Source: UBA1275 sp002323515
Lineage (GTDB): Bacteria; Bacteroidota; Rhodothermia; Balneolales; Balneolaceae
NCBI GenBank assembly: GCA_964007875.1
Contig: CAXGAH010000011.1
Location: 5,394-69,393 of the forward strand
DNA length: 64,000 nt
Reading direction: 5' to 3'
This document shows, piece by piece, positions 63,662 to 64,000 of the stretch. Made by a program: the position numbers and the translations under genes. The notes beneath the pieces were generated by a model. That model did not search any database, was not told where the DNA came from, and saw only the letters and a program-made list of their open reading frames with translations. Every line of letters starts with the position of its first letter. Position 1 is the first letter of the stretch.

Positions 63662-63744
63662 GGGGAGATACCAAAGCGGCCAACTGGGGCAGACTGTAAA
63701 TCTGTTGTCTTACGACTTCGCAGGTTCGAATCCTGCTCTCCCCA
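63662..63744 (+). tRNA. tRNA-Tyr (anticodon GTA)
   Basis: Acceptor GGGGAGA pairs with TCTCCCC, discriminator A at 63744. The anticodon loop CTGTAAA gives GTA. A long variable arm (TGTCTTACGACTTCG) as expected for bacterial tRNA-Tyr makes it 83 bases. T-arm loop TTCGAAT present; no encoded CCA. Confidence 0.96.
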
Positions 63745-63755
63745 CACGCACCCTA

Positions 63756-63828
63756 GCGGGCGTAACTCAATTGGTAGAGTGTCAGCCTTCCAAGCTGAAT
63801 GTTGCCGGTTCGAACCCGGTCGCCCGCT
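63756..63828 (+). tRNA. tRNA-Gly (anticodon TCC)
   Basis: Acceptor GCGGGCG pairs with CGCCCGC, discriminator T at 63828. The anticodon stem TCAGC/GCTGA holds CTTCCAA, anticodon TCC. D- and T-arms are regular. The three bases after the discriminator are CCA (63829-63831), so the 3' end may be encoded here, unlike its neighbours. Confidence 0.96.
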
Positions 63829-63834
63829 CCATCG

Positions 63835-63906
<72 letters not shown>

Positions 63907-63950
63907 CATGTAAATAAATTCATAAATCGTTCAATTAATACTGATATAAA

Positions 63951-64000
63951 ATGGCAAAAGAGACCTTTCAGCGAACTAAACCCCACGTAAACGTGGGAAC
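63951..64000 (+). CDS. tuf: Elongation factor Tu, first residues (cut by window edge)
   Basis: The ATG at 63951 opens MAKETFQRTKPHVNVG, the invariant EF-Tu N-terminus (K-P-H-V-N-[VI]-G leads into the first GTP-binding loop). The rest is outside the window. EF-Tu brings aminoacyl-tRNA to the ribosome. It is transcribed with the four upstream tRNAs. Confidence 0.95.
   Translation, partial: MAKETFQRTKPHVNVG

Overview
The window looks like a chromosomal segment from the Balneolota/Rhodothermota side of the FCB group (Bacteroidota-related, marine-type). The evidence is C-terminal secretion-signal modules with the NYPNPFNPST signature, a PorV/PorQ-family barrel protein beside a carboxypeptidase-domain TonB receptor, a multi-repeat DUF349 protein, an rsmD-coaD block with a DUF3822-like gene, moderately low GC and several TTG/GTG starts. 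This placement is inferred from gene content only.

Layout. 1-7.0 kb: 5' end of a PolX-type polymerase gene, an M14 peptidase, then a leftward block (aminotransferase, coaD, rsmD, DUF3822-like, pseudopilin-like). 7.0-12.6 kb: MATE transporter, a small unknown ORF, a decayed MscS channel, DUF349 protein, MBL hydrolase. 12.7-25.6 kb: a rightward secretion/surface cluster (two signal-bearing secreted proteins, two lipoproteins, TonB receptor, PorV-like barrel) ending in a collapsed phosphodiesterase gene. 25.7-27.8 kb: 7Fe ferredoxin, folP, diadenylate cyclase. 27.9-30.7 kb: a DNA-damage-type island (Y-family polymerase, an unknown protein, SRAP peptidase).

30.7-35.9 kb is the most unusual part. 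A five-gene leftward operon encodes MotA, MotB, a TPR lipoprotein, an outer-membrane-type protein, and a 642-residue protein that joins a FliF C-terminal periplasmic domain, one membrane helix and FliG middle/C-terminal domains. No rod, hook, filament or export gene accompanies it here. I read it as a minimal rotary-motor-like envelope machine built as a one-polypeptide rotor plus an ion-driven stator.

36-50 kb: sufE, a PAS protein, a gene-free stretch with a strong terminator and a possible small RNA, meaB-mutase, smc, then frr-pyrH-tsf-rpsB-rpsI-rplM with a structured leader candidate before rpsB, and a decayed CotH/lamin-tail surface protein gene. 50.5-60.1 kb: aconitase, then a convergent leftward run of eight genes. 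It goes from a small exported protein, a LytR_C protein and rsfS through a dehydrogenase and a MATE exporter to a type III polyketide synthase, methyltransferase and FAD hydroxylase, resembling phenolic-lipid/alkylquinone clusters. 60.3-64 kb: queA, ispD, ispF, a DedA protein, and the ancient tRNA-Thr/Tyr/Gly/Thr-tuf transcription unit with a clear promoter.

No CRISPR array, insertion sequence, rRNA or prophage was seen. Three genes (mscS-like, ENPP-like, CotH-like) are decayed in place, suggesting ongoing loss of accessory functions.
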